A model generated the notes under the pieces. It did no database searches, was not told where the DNA came from, and saw nothing but the letters and a program-made list of their open reading frames with translations. The translations under genes were made by a program, and so were the position numbers. 33,880 nt of DNA, taken from NCBI RefSeq assembly GCF_021647475.1, contig NZ_JAKIUR010000033.1:1-33880 (forward strand), in the 5' to 3' direction. The stretch's first letter is position 1. Every line of letters starts with the position of its first letter. This DNA comes from Lutibacter sp. (GTDB lineage Bacteria; Bacteroidota; Bacteroidia; Flavobacteriales; Flavobacteriaceae). Positions 1-5,964 of the stretch are shown here, in pieces.

Positions 1-50
1 CCTTTTTCAGAAATAAAATTTTGTATGGTTAAATATTTTAATTGATTCAT
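1..50 (-). CDS. metX: Probable homoserine O-acetyltransferase (metX), N-terminal fragment
   Basis: Only the first 16 codons are inside the window; the gene runs off the left edge. The ATG is at 50-48 and the peptide begins MNQLKYLTIQNFISEK. That resembles the N-termini of flavobacterial alpha/beta-hydrolase-type homoserine O-acetyltransferases, but 16 residues cannot prove it. Context is the stronger argument. The gene is the first one downstream of a SAM-I riboswitch on the same strand, and it lies just after metY, which uses O-acetylhomoserine, the product of MetX. No Shine-Dalgarno is visible; the stretch before the ATG is A/U-rich, as is usual in this group. Another SAM-regulated methionine gene is the main alternative. 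Confidence 0.45.
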   Translation of the reverse strand, partial: MNQLKYLTIQNFISEK

Positions 51-153
51 CAATTATTATTTAAAAATTATCAATATCCAAAATAGTTGGCTTGATGTAC
101 TTAAATAAAATTGTTATGAAAAAATGCGGGGAATTACGTGAAGTAATTACGTT

Positions 154-256
154 TGGTTATCTATCCAAATTGGGTAGAATTTAGCACCTTCTTTAAAATA
201 TAAAGGGTTGCTAAGGCTTCACAGGGTCTATTCCCTCTGCCTTTCTTGATAACAAT
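154..256 (-). ncRNA. SAM-I (S-box) riboswitch upstream of probable metX
   Basis: Read on the minus strand, the S-box core is clear. The P1 5' strand with TTATCAAGA is at about 255-245, AGAGGGA at 238-232, CCCTGTGAAGCC at 226-215, AGCAACCC at 212-205, and GGTGCTAAATTC at 189-178. A hairpin (CTACCC / GGATAG type) follows at 178-162, and the GATAAC closing strand of P1 is at 161-156. This order and these conserved blocks match the SAM-I class, which lowers expression of methionine genes when S-adenosylmethionine is abundant. Downstream of the aptamer is an A/U hairpin (AATTAC/GTAATT, 132-148), and a run of U lies a little further on. I do not see a strong GC-rich terminator, so translational control is possible. 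Confidence 0.93.
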
Positions 257-282
257 TGTCAATAAGTTTATGAACTAAGGAG

Positions 283-314
283 CAAAGTAACGCAATAAAA
301 TTTTCTCACACAAA
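283..314 (-). promoter_or_regulatory. Promoter for the SAM-I riboswitch/metX transcript
   Basis: On the minus strand TTTG (314-311) is followed after 20 bp by TTACTTTG (290-283), one mismatch from the Bacteroidota -7 consensus TAnnTTTG. Transcription would start near 276, just ahead of the S-box aptamer. The probable metX would thus have its own start site, separate from metY, although no terminator separates the two and read-through from metY is possible. Confidence 0.55.
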
Positions 315-325
315 CATTCGTAATT

Positions 326-1615
326 TTAAAGAACCAATTTAGCTACCTCTTTAAATGCTTCTTCTAGATCGTTTTTTAAATCTTCAATATCTTCTATCCC
401 AACTGAAAGCCTTATTAAATCTTGAGTTACACCTGAAGCAATTTGTTGTTGTTCATTTAACTGTTGATGCGTAGTACTTGCTGGATGAATAATTAAAGAT
501 TTTGTATCACCAATATTTGCTAATAATGAAAATAATTTAGTGCCATCTGTCAATATCTTTGCAGCTTCAAAACCTCCTTTTACTCCAAAAGTCACCAAAC
601 CGCTTTGCCCTTTAGGTAAATATTTTTTCGCCAAAGTGTGATACTTACTACTTTCCAAACCAGGATAATTCACCCAAGAAACTTCTTCTCTACTTTCTAA
701 CCATTTTGCTAGTTTTAAAGCATTTTTGCTATGTTGTTTAATTCTCAAAGGCAATGTTTCTAATCCTTGAATAATTTGAAAAGCATTGAATGGACTTAAC
801 GCTCCACCAAAATCACGCAATCCTTCTAAAATTAATTTAAATGTAAAAGCCGCTGCTCCTAAAGTTTCACTATAAATCAATCCATGATAACCTGCTGATG
901 GTTCTGTAAATTCAGGGGATTTTCCATTAGTCCAATCAAAATTTCCTGCATCAATAATAGCACCACCTAATGAATTTCCTTGACCTCCAATATATTTGGT
1001 TAAAGAATGAATTACAAGATTCGCCCCATGTTTGATAGGGTTTAACAATGCAGGCGTTGCCACGGTATTATCAACAATAAATGGAATCTCAGCCGCTTTA
1101 GAATATTTCGCAATTACTTCTAAATCCAACACATCCAACTTAGGATTTCCTAAAGATTCAACAAAAAATGCTCTGGTATTATATTGAACAGCTTCCTTAA
1201 AATTATCAGGATTTGAAGCATCTACAAAAGTTGTAGTAATTCCTAATCGAGGCAAAGTTACGTTCAATAGCGTAAAAGTTCCACCATACAAACTACTTGA
1301 TGCTACAATATGATCACCTGCTTTTAATAATGTTAATAACCCTGTTGAAATAGCAGAAGCTCCAGATGCAAAAACAACTGCTCCAATTCCACCTTCAATA
1401 GCCGCCAAACGTTGTTGTAAAATATCATTGGTTGGATTGTTTAAACGGGTATAAATAAACCCTAATTCTTTTAATGAAAATAAATTTGCAGCATGTTCTG
1501 TGTTGTTAAAAACATAAGACGTAGATTGATAAATAGGAACGGCTCTGGTTCCTTGAGTTTTTGAGGTATCGTGTCCTGCGTGTAATGCTTGTGTTGAAAA
1601 ATTTTGTGTACTCAT
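326..1615 (-). CDS. metY: O-acetylhomoserine aminocarboxypropyltransferase (O-acetylhomoserine sulfhydrylase)
   Basis: A 429-residue PLP enzyme of the Cys/Met metabolism family. It converts O-acetylhomoserine plus sulfide to homocysteine in the cytoplasm, the direct sulfhydrylation route to methionine. Visible marks are YTRLNNPT (about 55-62), the PLP-phosphate region FASGASA (about 82-88), VDNT with Asp182 facing the PLP ring nitrogen, and the Schiff-base lysine K207 in HSLTKYIGG. The length of about 430 favours MetY over cystathionine gamma-synthase or beta-lyase (about 380-400). The N-terminus STQNFSTQALHAG is typical, which supports the start chosen. Upstream, on the same strand, lie two Met/Cys-rich leader ORFs with terminators; downstream is the SAM-I riboswitch and probable metX. 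Expression is therefore likely set by transcription attenuation sensing charged Met- or Cys-tRNA. Confidence 0.95.
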   Translation of the reverse strand: MSTQNFSTQALHAGHDTSKTQGTRAVPIYQSTSYVFNNTEHAANLFSLKELGFIYTRLNNPTNDILQQRLAAIEGGIGAVVFASGASAISTGLLTLLKAGDHIVASSSLYGGTFTLLNVTLPRLGITTTFVDASNPDNFKEAVQYNTRAFFVESLGNPKLDVLDLEVIAKYSKAAEIPFIVDNTVATPALLNPIKHGANLVIHSLTKYIGGQGNSLGGAIIDAGNFDWTNGKSPEFTEPSAGYHGLIYSETLGAAAFTFKLILEGLRDFGGALSPFNAFQIIQGLETLPLRIKQHSKNALKLAKWLESREEVSWVNYPGLESSKYHTLAKKYLPKGQSGLVTFGVKGGFEAAKILTDGTKLFSLLANIGDTKSLIIHPASTTHQQLNEQQQIASGVTQDLIRLSVGIEDIEDLKNDLEEAFKEVAKLVL

Positions 1616-1650
1616 AATTAATATATTTTTAGTCTTTACTTACTTTTTTT

Positions 1651-1692
1651 AAAATAAAAAATCCCTTTGGTTTTAGATATTACCAAAGGGAT
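1651..1692 (-). terminator. Attenuator terminator 2, just upstream of metY
   Basis: An 11-bp perfect stem: ATCCCTTTGGT (minus, 1692-1682) pairs with ACCAAAGGGAT (1671-1661). It is followed by a U-rich tract (1660-1651). It sits between the second leader ORF and the metY start at 1615, so it can only act as a leader terminator for metY. Confidence 0.85.
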
Positions 1693-1718
1693 TTCATCAT
1701 TCAGATTTTTTATTCCAT

Positions 1719-1808
1719 TCAATTTAGGCAATACCGGCTCATTGTGCTACGCATTTGCATGCACATGACTACTTTATTGCTTCTAATTATTTGAATTATT
1801 GTATTCAT
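1719..1808 (-). CDS. Met/Cys-rich leader peptide 2 of metY (29 aa)
   Basis: Too short for usual gene calling. ATG at 1808-1806, stop TGA at 1721-1719. The middle reads VVMCMQMRSTMSRYC, so Met or Cys occupies residues 15, 16, 17, 19, 23 and 27. That density is far above ordinary composition and is placed just ahead of a terminator hairpin (1692-1661). By analogy with amino-acid biosynthetic leaders, ribosome stalling at Met or Cys codons is the likely signal. The RNA over these codons can itself fold (TGTGC with GCACA, and GCAATA with TATTGC). I did not find a clean antiterminator partner for the 5' arm of the following terminator, so the mechanism is less clear than for leader 1. Confidence 0.7.
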   Translation of the reverse strand: MNTIIQIIRSNKVVMCMQMRSTMSRYCLN

Positions 1809-1824
1809 TTTTGTTGTATTAAAT

Positions 1825-1855
1825 AAAAAAACCTCTGAAAATTCAGAGGTTTTTT
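1825..1855 (-). terminator. Attenuator terminator 1 between the two metY leader ORFs
   Basis: Minus-strand stem ACCTCTGA (1850-1843) with TCAGAGGT (1838-1831), a 4-base loop, and a T run (1830-1825) on the 3' side. It lies 28 nt after the stop of leader ORF 1. Its 5' arm can instead pair with CAGAGG inside that ORF (1898-1893), giving the competing antiterminator expected of classical attenuation. The A run on the other side would let it work in either direction. Confidence 0.85.
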
Positions 1856-1878
1856 GTTTTATATATTTTTGTTATATT

Positions 1879-1947
1879 TTAAACAATAGCATCCTCTGTG
1901 TAAATTTTACACATCATACAACACATTTCGTTAAACATAATTTTCAT
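1879..1947 (-). CDS. Met/Cys-rich leader peptide 1 of metY (22 aa)
   Basis: ATG at 1947-1945, stop TAA at 1881-1879. The core reads MFNEMCCMMC; Met or Cys fills 8 of 22 positions, including a run of five at residues 8-13 broken only by position. The RNA around codons 12-17 forms a perfect 8-bp hairpin (TGTGTAAA with TTTACACA, 1913-1897). Its 3' side leads straight into CAGAGG (1898-1893), complementary to CCTCTG in the 5' arm of terminator 1. These are the four regions of a trp/his-type attenuator. Stalling at residues 11-13 would mask the first arm, free CAGAGG to hold the terminator open and let metY be transcribed. The ORF starts close to a good promoter (1968-1997). The reading is inferred from sequence only. 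Confidence 0.8.
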   Translation of the reverse strand: MKIMFNEMCCMMCKIYTEDAIV

Positions 1948-1967
1948 TTTACTTCATTTTAATAGTG

Positions 1968-1997
1968 CAAATGTAATAACAATTTTTAAAAATACAA
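1968..1997 (-). promoter_or_regulatory. Promoter for the metY leader transcript
   Basis: Minus strand: TTG (1997-1995), 19 bp, then TACATTTG (1975-1968), a full match to the Bacteroidota TAnnTTTG element with normal spacing. The start site would be about 1962, some 15 nt ahead of leader ORF 1. It is divergent from the metK promoter. Confidence 0.7.
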
Positions 1998-2047
1998 CAA
2001 AATTTAAATAAAAATAAAATTTTAACATTTTATGAAAGTAAGTTTTG

Positions 2048-2055
2048 TAAATTTG
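2048..2055 (+). promoter_or_regulatory. -7 promoter element for metK
   Basis: TAAATTTG matches TAnnTTTG. I see no good -33 TTG at the usual distance. Transcription from here would start near 2061, directly before the SAM-II-type aptamer at 2071, which fits its role. The 5' UTR of metK would be about 135 nt. Confidence 0.5.
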
Positions 2056-2070
2056 CAAACGAAATAATAA

Positions 2071-2120
2071 GAGGAATGATTTGTACTGATTGCAACCTCA
2101 TAAAAAAATGCTAAAGCAGT
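2071..2120 (+). ncRNA. SAM-II-type riboswitch upstream of metK
   Basis: The segment matches the SAM-II (SAM-alpha) layout. P1 is GAGG (2071-2074) with CCTC (2096-2099). Inside the loop are TGATTT (2078-2083) and GATTGCAA (2088-2095); then an A-rich linker with AATGCTAAA (2107-2115). The pseudoknot can form between ACTG (2085-2088) in the loop and CAGT (2117-2120) in the tail. The conserved blocks line up one for one with the known SAM-II core (TGATTT, ATTGCAA, GCTAAA), while P1 and the pseudoknot differ in sequence but still pair. Its place ahead of S-adenosylmethionine synthetase fits end-product feedback. Downstream, TTGCAATCA (2147-2155) is complementary to TGATTGCAA (2087-2095), and an A/U hairpin (2166-2174 with 2183-2191) covers the region before the ATG; both could belong to the expression platform. 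Confidence 0.82.
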
Positions 2121-2194
2121 TGTTAAACTACTTTTTCAAATATTACTTGCAATCATTTCATTTCATTTTAAATTGAATAAAAAATTTAAAAGAT

Positions 2195-3448
2195 ATGTCA
2201 TATTTATTTACTTCAGAATCCGTTTCAGAAGGTCATCCAGATAAAATTGCTGATCAAATTTCAGATGCATTGGTTGATAACTTTTTAGCATTTGATAGAA
2301 ATTCAAAAGTTGCTTGTGAAACTCTAGTAACTACAGGTCAGGTTATTTTGGCTGGTGAAGTAAAATCTAAAACCTATTTAGATGTTCAAAAAATTGCTAG
2401 AGATGTAATTAATAAAATTGGATATACCAAAAGCGAATATATGTTTGACGGAGATTCGTGTGGTATTTTTTCTTCAATTCATGAGCAATCTCAAGATATT
2501 AACCAAGGAGTTGATAGAATTAATCAAGACCAAGGTGCTGGCGACCAGGGAATGATGTTTGGTTATGCTATAAATGAAACCGAAAATTACATGCCTTTAG
2601 CTTTAGAGCTAAGTCATAGAATTTTATTAGAATTAGCTAAATTACGTAGAGAAAATAAAGAAATTACTTATTTAAGACCTGATTCTAAAAGTCAGGTTAC
2701 CATTGAATATTCTGACAAAAATGTTCCGTTGCGAATTACCGATATTGTAGTTTCTACACAACATGATGATTTTGATAAAAATGACGATAAAATGCTGGCA
2801 AAAATAAAATATGATATCATTACCATTTTAATGCCAAGAGTAATTGCAAAATTACCATCAAAATTAAAAGCATTATTTAATGATGCTGTTGTATATCATG
2901 TAAATCCGACTGGAAAATTTGTGATTGGTGGTCCACACGGCGATACCGGTTTAACTGGTAGAAAAATTATTGTGGATACTTACGGCGGAAAAGGAGCTCA
3001 TGGTGGTGGTGCCTTTTCAGGTAAAGATCCAAGTAAAGTGGATAGAAGTGCGGCTTATGCAACACGCCATATCGCTAAAAATATGGTTGCTGCAGGTATT
3101 GCCGATGAAATTTTAATTCAGGTTTCTTATGCAATTGGTGTGGCTAAACCTATGGGAATTTTTGTAAATACATATGGAACTTCAAAAGTTAACTTATCCG
3201 ATGGTGAAATTGCAAAAATAATTTCAACATTATTTGATATGCGACCAGCAGCCATTGTAAAAAGATTAAAATTACGTGAGCCAATTTATTCAGAAACAGC
3301 TTCCTACGGTCATATGGGACGTGAAAATAAAACTGTTACAAAAACATTTAAAAATGTTGATGGGACTGAGGTAACCAAAGAAGTTGAATTGTTTACTTGG
3401 GAAAAATTAGATTATGTTGATGCCATAAAAAAAGCATTTAAATTATAG
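2195..3448 (+). CDS. metK: S-adenosylmethionine synthetase
   Basis: A 417-residue methionine adenosyltransferase making S-adenosylmethionine from methionine and ATP in the cytoplasm. Visible are GHPDK (13-17) with the active-site His, the signature hexapeptide GAGDQG (114-119), the ATP/Mg region GGPHGDTGLTGRK (about 245-257), and the second signature GGGAFSGKDPSK (270-281). Length is slightly above the bacterial usual of about 385, as is common in Bacteroidota. The start MSYLFTSESVSEGHPDK is canonical. It stands alone, divergent from the metY leader region, and is followed by a palindromic repeat. The upstream SAM-II-type aptamer predicts feedback control by its own product. Confidence 0.97.
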   Translation: MSYLFTSESVSEGHPDKIADQISDALVDNFLAFDRNSKVACETLVTTGQVILAGEVKSKTYLDVQKIARDVINKIGYTKSEYMFDGDSCGIFSSIHEQSQDINQGVDRINQDQGAGDQGMMFGYAINETENYMPLALELSHRILLELAKLRRENKEITYLRPDSKSQVTIEYSDKNVPLRITDIVVSTQHDDFDKNDDKMLAKIKYDIITILMPRVIAKLPSKLKALFNDAVVYHVNPTGKFVIGGPHGDTGLTGRKIIVDTYGGKGAHGGGAFSGKDPSKVDRSAAYATRHIAKNMVAAGIADEILIQVSYAIGVAKPMGIFVNTYGTSKVNLSDGEIAKIISTLFDMRPAAIVKRLKLREPIYSETASYGHMGRENKTVTKTFKNVDGTEVTKEVELFTWEKLDYVDAIKKAFKL

Positions 3449-3461
3449 TTAGTACTTTATA

Positions 3462-3633
3462 AACCTGAGTTCGATATAAGGATTTAGTTGTTCAAAACGC
3501 TATTCTCGATACAATTTTCTATTGAAAATTACTCGAATTGACGTGTTTTGTTTGCAAATTACGTCAGATTGAGTAAAATTCTGAAAGAATTTTGTATCGA
3601 AATCAAGTAATTTGCTTACATCGAACTCAGGTT
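3462..3633. repeat. Large palindromic repeat, family B (copy 1)
   Basis: The outer arms AACCTGAGTTCGAT (3462-3475) and ATCGAACTCAGGTT (3620-3633) are a perfect 14-bp inverted pair. Nested inside are a block with CTATTCTCGATAC (3500-3512) and ACTCGAATTGACG (3531-3543), and its imperfect reverse copy with CGTCAGATTGAG (3562-3573) and AATTTTGTATCGA (3588-3600). The 13-mer CTATTCTCGATAC and the 10-mer TCGAATTGAC recur in the repeat between clpP and clpX (30968-31104). It is non-coding, follows the metK stop, and the transcript could fold into a long stem. Confidence 0.75.
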
Positions 3634-3645
3634 ATAAAATAACTA

Positions 3646-3775
3646 GAGGCAGTCTAAAAAGTAGAGTTTTCGTCAACCTGAATTTGTTTCAGGTTTTCAA
3701 AACGCTGGTAATCCGTAAGATAAGATTCTGAAACAAGTTCAGAATGACGGTTTTCAATACTTTTTAGACAGCCTC
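3646..3775. repeat. Palindromic repeat, family A (copy 1)
   Basis: The ends GAGGCAGTCTAAAAAGTA (3646-3663) and TACTTTTTAGACAGCCTC (3758-3775) are inverted with one mismatch. Inside are two stem-loops: AACCTGAA (3675-3682) with TTCAGGTT (3688-3695), and TTCTGA (3726-3731) with TCAGAA (3739-3744). The inner part, TCAACCTGA through AGAATGACGG, recurs at 29513-29592. Its ends resemble those of a small non-autonomous mobile or REP-like unit. Confidence 0.75.
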
Positions 3776-3801
3776 TTTTCTTTTTGTATAATAATACATT
3801 A

Positions 3802-4308
3802 TTAGTTTTCTTTTAAAACCATTTGTAATCTATCCCAAATTTCACCTTGATATTGCATAAAATTTGTATCCATTTTTTCTTCTATAAATCCTAATTTTTT
3901 ATACAACGTAATAGCTGGTTTATTAAACGTGAAAACGGTAAGATAAACTTTGAAATTTGGATACTTTTTTTGGATAAATTTTAGCAAAGCAATCATCATT
4001 TGCTCTCCAAAGCCTTTTCCTCGATGTTCTTTAGCTATTAATAATCTCGAAATTTTAACTTTTTTGTCAATTACCTCTAACTCGGCATGACCAATAACTT
4101 GTGAACTTTTATTTGTTATATGAATTACTTTAAAAACTAAGGTTCCTAAATTAGTTGCTTTTTGCAAATGCTCTTTTATTTGCAGTTCATTTAATGGAAA
4201 AGTGAACATTTTTGATGCCCAAATTATGTTAAGTTTAGGAGAATCAACCCAACTAATTAAACGCTGAGTATCTGTTTTTAAATCAAATTTTTCTATAATT
4301 ATTGACAT
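3802..4308 (-). CDS. GNAT-family N-acetyltransferase
   Basis: A 168-residue protein with one GNAT fold. The acetyl-CoA-binding motif A is plain: SRLLIAKEHRGKGFGEQMM, with RGKGFG at 96-101. A C-terminal motif with PAITLYKKLGF (about 130-140) follows. It should transfer an acetyl group from acetyl-CoA to an amine; the substrate cannot be read from the sequence. It starts 9 bp after the stop of the SIMPL-domain gene, so the two are probably co-transcribed. No membrane segment or signal peptide. Confidence 0.85.
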   Translation of the reverse strand: MSIIIEKFDLKTDTQRLISWVDSPKLNIIWASKMFTFPLNELQIKEHLQKATNLGTLVFKVIHITNKSSQVIGHAELEVIDKKVKISRLLIAKEHRGKGFGEQMMIALLKFIQKKYPNFKVYLTVFTFNKPAITLYKKLGFIEEKMDTNFMQYQGEIWDRLQMVLKEN

Positions 4309-4317
4309 CTACAAGTC

Positions 4318-5019
4318 TTATTCTATTTTAAATTTAATGCTGACTTCACTTTGTACTTTTATTTTCTGAAAATCAATATTTACAGGTTTGTAATTTGGAG
4401 TTGGTACAGCCTCGTACATAACTTTTAAACCTGCTGCTCTACCCTGCATTGCATAATTATTATAACCACTTAAATCTGAAATATAAATTGCTTTTCCTAA
4501 CTTTTGATTAAGTGGTTTTACTAATGCTTCTGCCTGTTTTTTTGCCTGAATAATGGCTTTTGATTTTAATGCTAACTGTAAATTCTTCATTTTTGAATAC
4601 TCGGTTTTATACAAATAAACATTTGAAATTCCTATAGATTCTAAACCTACAATCACTTCTCCTGCTGACATTGCATTATATACAATTAGTTGGTATGATT
4701 TGCTTTTAAGAATATCTTTTCGTCTTAAAAAATACTTTTTAAAATTACTGGCAACATCACTTAAAAATAATTGTTTTTTTAAATCAATTCCTAAAGAAAC
4801 TAATTTTGTTGCCATATTATTTTCTAATTTTTCAACAGCTATTTTCCCTTTTGTATCTTTTTCTGTGATGAGAATTTGCAAGTAAATTCTATCAGGTGAA
4901 ACTAAAGTATCTACTTTTGCACGTGTTTCAATGTAAGGTTGGTCAATAAAATTTTTGGTTTGTGAAAAAGCAGTTATTGCAACTAAATTCACTAAAATGA
5001 TAAGAATTCCTTTTTTCAT
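4318..5019 (-). CDS. SIMPL-domain (DUF541) secreted protein
   Basis: A 233-residue protein with an N-terminal signal peptide (MKKGILIILVNLVAITAFSQ, cleavage near residue 20), so it is exported to the periplasm or beyond. The remainder fits the SIMPL/DUF541 family: a first half with IYLQILITEKDTKG, a middle of paired helix and strand with ALKSKAIIQAKKQAEAL, and a final strand VQSEVSIKFKIE. Family members occur widely in Bacteroidota and have no settled biochemical role; some are linked to oxidative stress or signalling, which I cannot infer here. It is followed after 9 bp by the GNAT gene. Confidence 0.75.
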   Translation of the reverse strand: MKKGILIILVNLVAITAFSQTKNFIDQPYIETRAKVDTLVSPDRIYLQILITEKDTKGKIAVEKLENNMATKLVSLGIDLKKQLFLSDVASNFKKYFLRRKDILKSKSYQLIVYNAMSAGEVIVGLESIGISNVYLYKTEYSKMKNLQLALKSKAIIQAKKQAEALVKPLNQKLGKAIYISDLSGYNNYAMQGRAAGLKVMYEAVPTPNYKPVNIDFQKIKVQSEVSIKFKIE

Positions 5020-5100
5020 AATTTATTATATTTAAAATTTATATCTAAAAACCATACAAATGTTGTTCCAAAACAATATAGTTTTTTACAAATGCTATGT

Positions 5101-5553
5101 TTATTTCCAAAAAATATCACTTAAATTATCTCTAAATTTTTCTGTATGATGATATTTTGCCATCAAATCTAGTTCTTCTTTAGTGGCTACATTTTGAATT
5201 TCATTAAATAAAATCTGCTCTTCAAAACGAACATGGTTTTTTAATGCAATTTGAAGTTGTTTTAAAGAATCTTTAATTTGGGTTGTATTGGTAAATAAAT
5301 CTACTAATAATTTATGTTCTTGCATTACTCTAATAATAAGCTCATGGTTACTATCTAAAACAGGAAACATGTATTTTTCTTCCATTTTAAAATGCTCTAT
5401 AATATGATTTTTATAAAACCAATTAACGTATTTTTTTATTCTTTCAACTGAAATTCCTTTTGAAAAACCTTCTTTAATTTTCCAACAAAGTAATAATGCA
5501 TAATGATGATCTCGTGAGTATTCTTGCAGAGATAAATTCCTTTTTATTGCCAT
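5101..5553 (-). CDS. Hemerythrin HHE-domain protein
   Basis: A 150-residue, mostly helical protein. Histidine/glutamate pairs typical of a di-iron hemerythrin four-helix bundle are present: H16/H17 in helix 1, H54-x3-E58 in EHFKMEEK, H80, and H107-x3-E111 in NHVRFEEQ. Such cytoplasmic proteins bind oxygen or nitric oxide or store iron. No fused regulatory domain is visible, so it is not a RIC/ScdA protein, which carries an extra N-terminal domain. It is transcribed alone, with a gap of 81 bp to the SIMPL gene. Confidence 0.8.
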   Translation of the reverse strand: MAIKRNLSLQEYSRDHHYALLLCWKIKEGFSKGISVERIKKYVNWFYKNHIIEHFKMEEKYMFPVLDSNHELIIRVMQEHKLLVDLFTNTTQIKDSLKQLQIALKNHVRFEEQILFNEIQNVATKEELDLMAKYHHTEKFRDNLSDIFWK

Positions 5554-5757
5554 AATTTTAATATTGCTTAAATTTAAGTATTTAATTATTTATACTTGTT
5601 AGCATTTAGAATAAAATTTATTAATTTAAATACTTTTTTTATATTTTACACTAAGGTTTTCAATATTTTATTTAATAAAGAAATAATATAACTATTTAAC
5701 ATACAATATATTACACATAAATAAATACTTAAATTTAGAAACTTAACACTTTTTTTT
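5554..5757. other. AT-rich gene-free stretch with an inverted 16-mer
   Basis: No credible ORF, RNA gene or terminator. The only structure I see is taaatttaagtattta (5569-5584) and its exact reverse complement taaatacttaaattta (5722-5737). In DNA this AT-rich a chance pair cannot be excluded. Confidence 0.4.
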
Positions 5758-5850
5758 GCGTTAGGGATTGAGCGGTTTGTTTGAGCTCTTTTTTAAGTTA
5801 TTTTTACTTAAAAAAAGCGAGTAGCGAAAGCCCGACCCAAAGGGTAACGC
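5758..5850. repeat. REP-like dispersed repeat, family C
   Basis: Begins GCGTTAGGGATTGAGCGG and ends AGGGTAACGC; the terminal GCGTTA (5758-5763) and TAACGC (5845-5850) are inverted. The centre forms a long A/T stem around CTTTTTTAAG and CTTAAAAAAAG, and the right half reads GAGTAGCGAAAGCCCGACCC. The unit is more GC-rich at its ends than its surroundings and resembles intergenic repeats I know from flavobacterial genomes. Only one copy is in this window, so repetition is from memory and not shown here. Confidence 0.55.
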
Positions 5851-5964
5851 CCTACAAATTCTATGTTATTTATTAATTACAAACAAATATGGTTTTCAGT
5901 TAATTTGTGTTAACTATTGTTAAGCTATTCGGATTATATGGTTTATGTGCTTAACTTTGAGCTT

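Noticed and set aside
1801..1860. Reading the 1825-1855 hairpin as a terminator for a plus-strand gene
   Set aside because: No plus-strand gene precedes it; its place after a minus-strand leader ORF and the matching antiterminator segment explain it.
1616..2194. T-box or tRNA gene in the met leader region
   Set aside because: No T-box core (AGGGUGGNACCGCG-like) and no cloverleaf were seen; the leader ORFs and the SAM-II core account for the structure.
3462..3775. CRISPR array
   Set aside because: The repeats are inverted, long and of two families, without regularly spaced direct repeats and spacers; no cas genes are present.
5917..5964. Upstream TTG start of the sensor kinase
   Set aside because: It adds 16 residues not expected before TM1 and overlaps a promoter-like -7 element; the ATG at 5965 is better.
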